The position numbers were made by a program, and so were the translations under genes. DNA of 7,883 nucleotides from contig DXGD01000186.1 of assembly GCA_019114115.1 (NCBI GenBank), positions 1 to 7,883 on the forward strand. Direction: 5' to 3'. Positions 7,760-7,883 of this stretch are shown here, in pieces. This stretch comes from Candidatus Nesterenkonia stercoripullorum. Lineage in GTDB: Bacteria; Actinomycetota; Actinomycetes; Actinomycetales; Micrococcaceae. Numbering within the stretch: position 1 is the first letter of the stretch; every line of letters begins with the position of its first letter. Under the pieces are notes generated by a model. The model was not told the origin of the DNA. It was given only the letters and a program-made list of their open reading frames with translations, and searched no databases.

Positions 7760-7824
7760 GGCGACTGCGCTGAATCTGGTGCTCAGGCTCCATGCATCAC
7801 CTGCGGTCATACCCTCCATAGTTC

Positions 7825-7883
7825 TCACTGAACGGTGCCGGTGTCAGTGTCAGTGGTGACCTGAGGAGCGCTGACGCCGTTCC
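7825..7883 (-). CDS. Possible C-terminal end of an upstream gene (partial)
   Basis: One minus-strand frame is open from the window edge to TGA at 7825-7827, giving the 18 residues NGVSAPQVTTDTDTGTVQ. Most codons end in G or C, as in the neighbours, but 18 codons are too few to be sure. It is not a recognisable OmpR-type regulator ending, although such regulators can carry short extra tails. It stops 79 bases before the kinase ATG, so it could be the partner response regulator gene by position alone. Confidence 0.3.
   Translation of the reverse strand, partial: NGVSAPQVTTDTDTGTVQ

Overview
The window is about 7.9 kb of high-GC DNA that reads as an actinobacterial chromosome, most likely Micrococcales and possibly near Micrococcaceae/Nesterenkonia. 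Four things point there. There is a DUF3263 protein and a stand-alone LytR_C (VirR-like) protein, both actinobacterial families. The uracil-DNA glycosylase carries the GQDPYP variant common in that phylum. GroEL is of the GroEL2 type with a GGM tail and a CIRCE operator. Several start codons sit 6-9 bases after a TANNNT hexamer, as expected for leaderless transcripts. The genus guess is inference only.

Layout from left to right. The 3' part of a ThrE-type threonine/serine exporter gene (+) enters at the left edge and converges on ung (-). A DUF3263 gene and a VirR-like membrane protein gene (both +) start from the other side of ung. The VirR-like gene converges on a FemA/B-type peptidoglycan bridge aminoacyltransferase gene (-), with two hairpins between their ends. 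A 392-base divergent intergenic region then holds a near-consensus CIRCE (HrcA operator), a second partial CIRCE and a long groEL leader with a hairpin and a possible 45-codon small ORF. groEL (+) follows and ends at a very strong bidirectional terminator. It faces a HAMP-type sensor histidine kinase gene (-). At the right edge there may be the last 18 codons of another minus-strand gene, perhaps the partner response regulator, but this is not shown.

Functional theme. Three genes concern the cell envelope or its sensing (VirR-like protein, FemAB transferase, sensor kinase). groEL is the heat-shock chaperonin, ung is base-excision repair and thrE is amino acid export. DUF3263 and VirR-like genes near groEL recall Mycobacterium tuberculosis Rv0430-Rv0431 lying a few genes before groEL2 (Rv0440), so this looks like an old conserved neighbourhood rather than an acquired island. 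No mobile element, tRNA, rRNA or CRISPR array was seen. I found no clear new biological system. The regions most worth a second look are the groEL control region and the conserved DUF3263/VirR-like pair.
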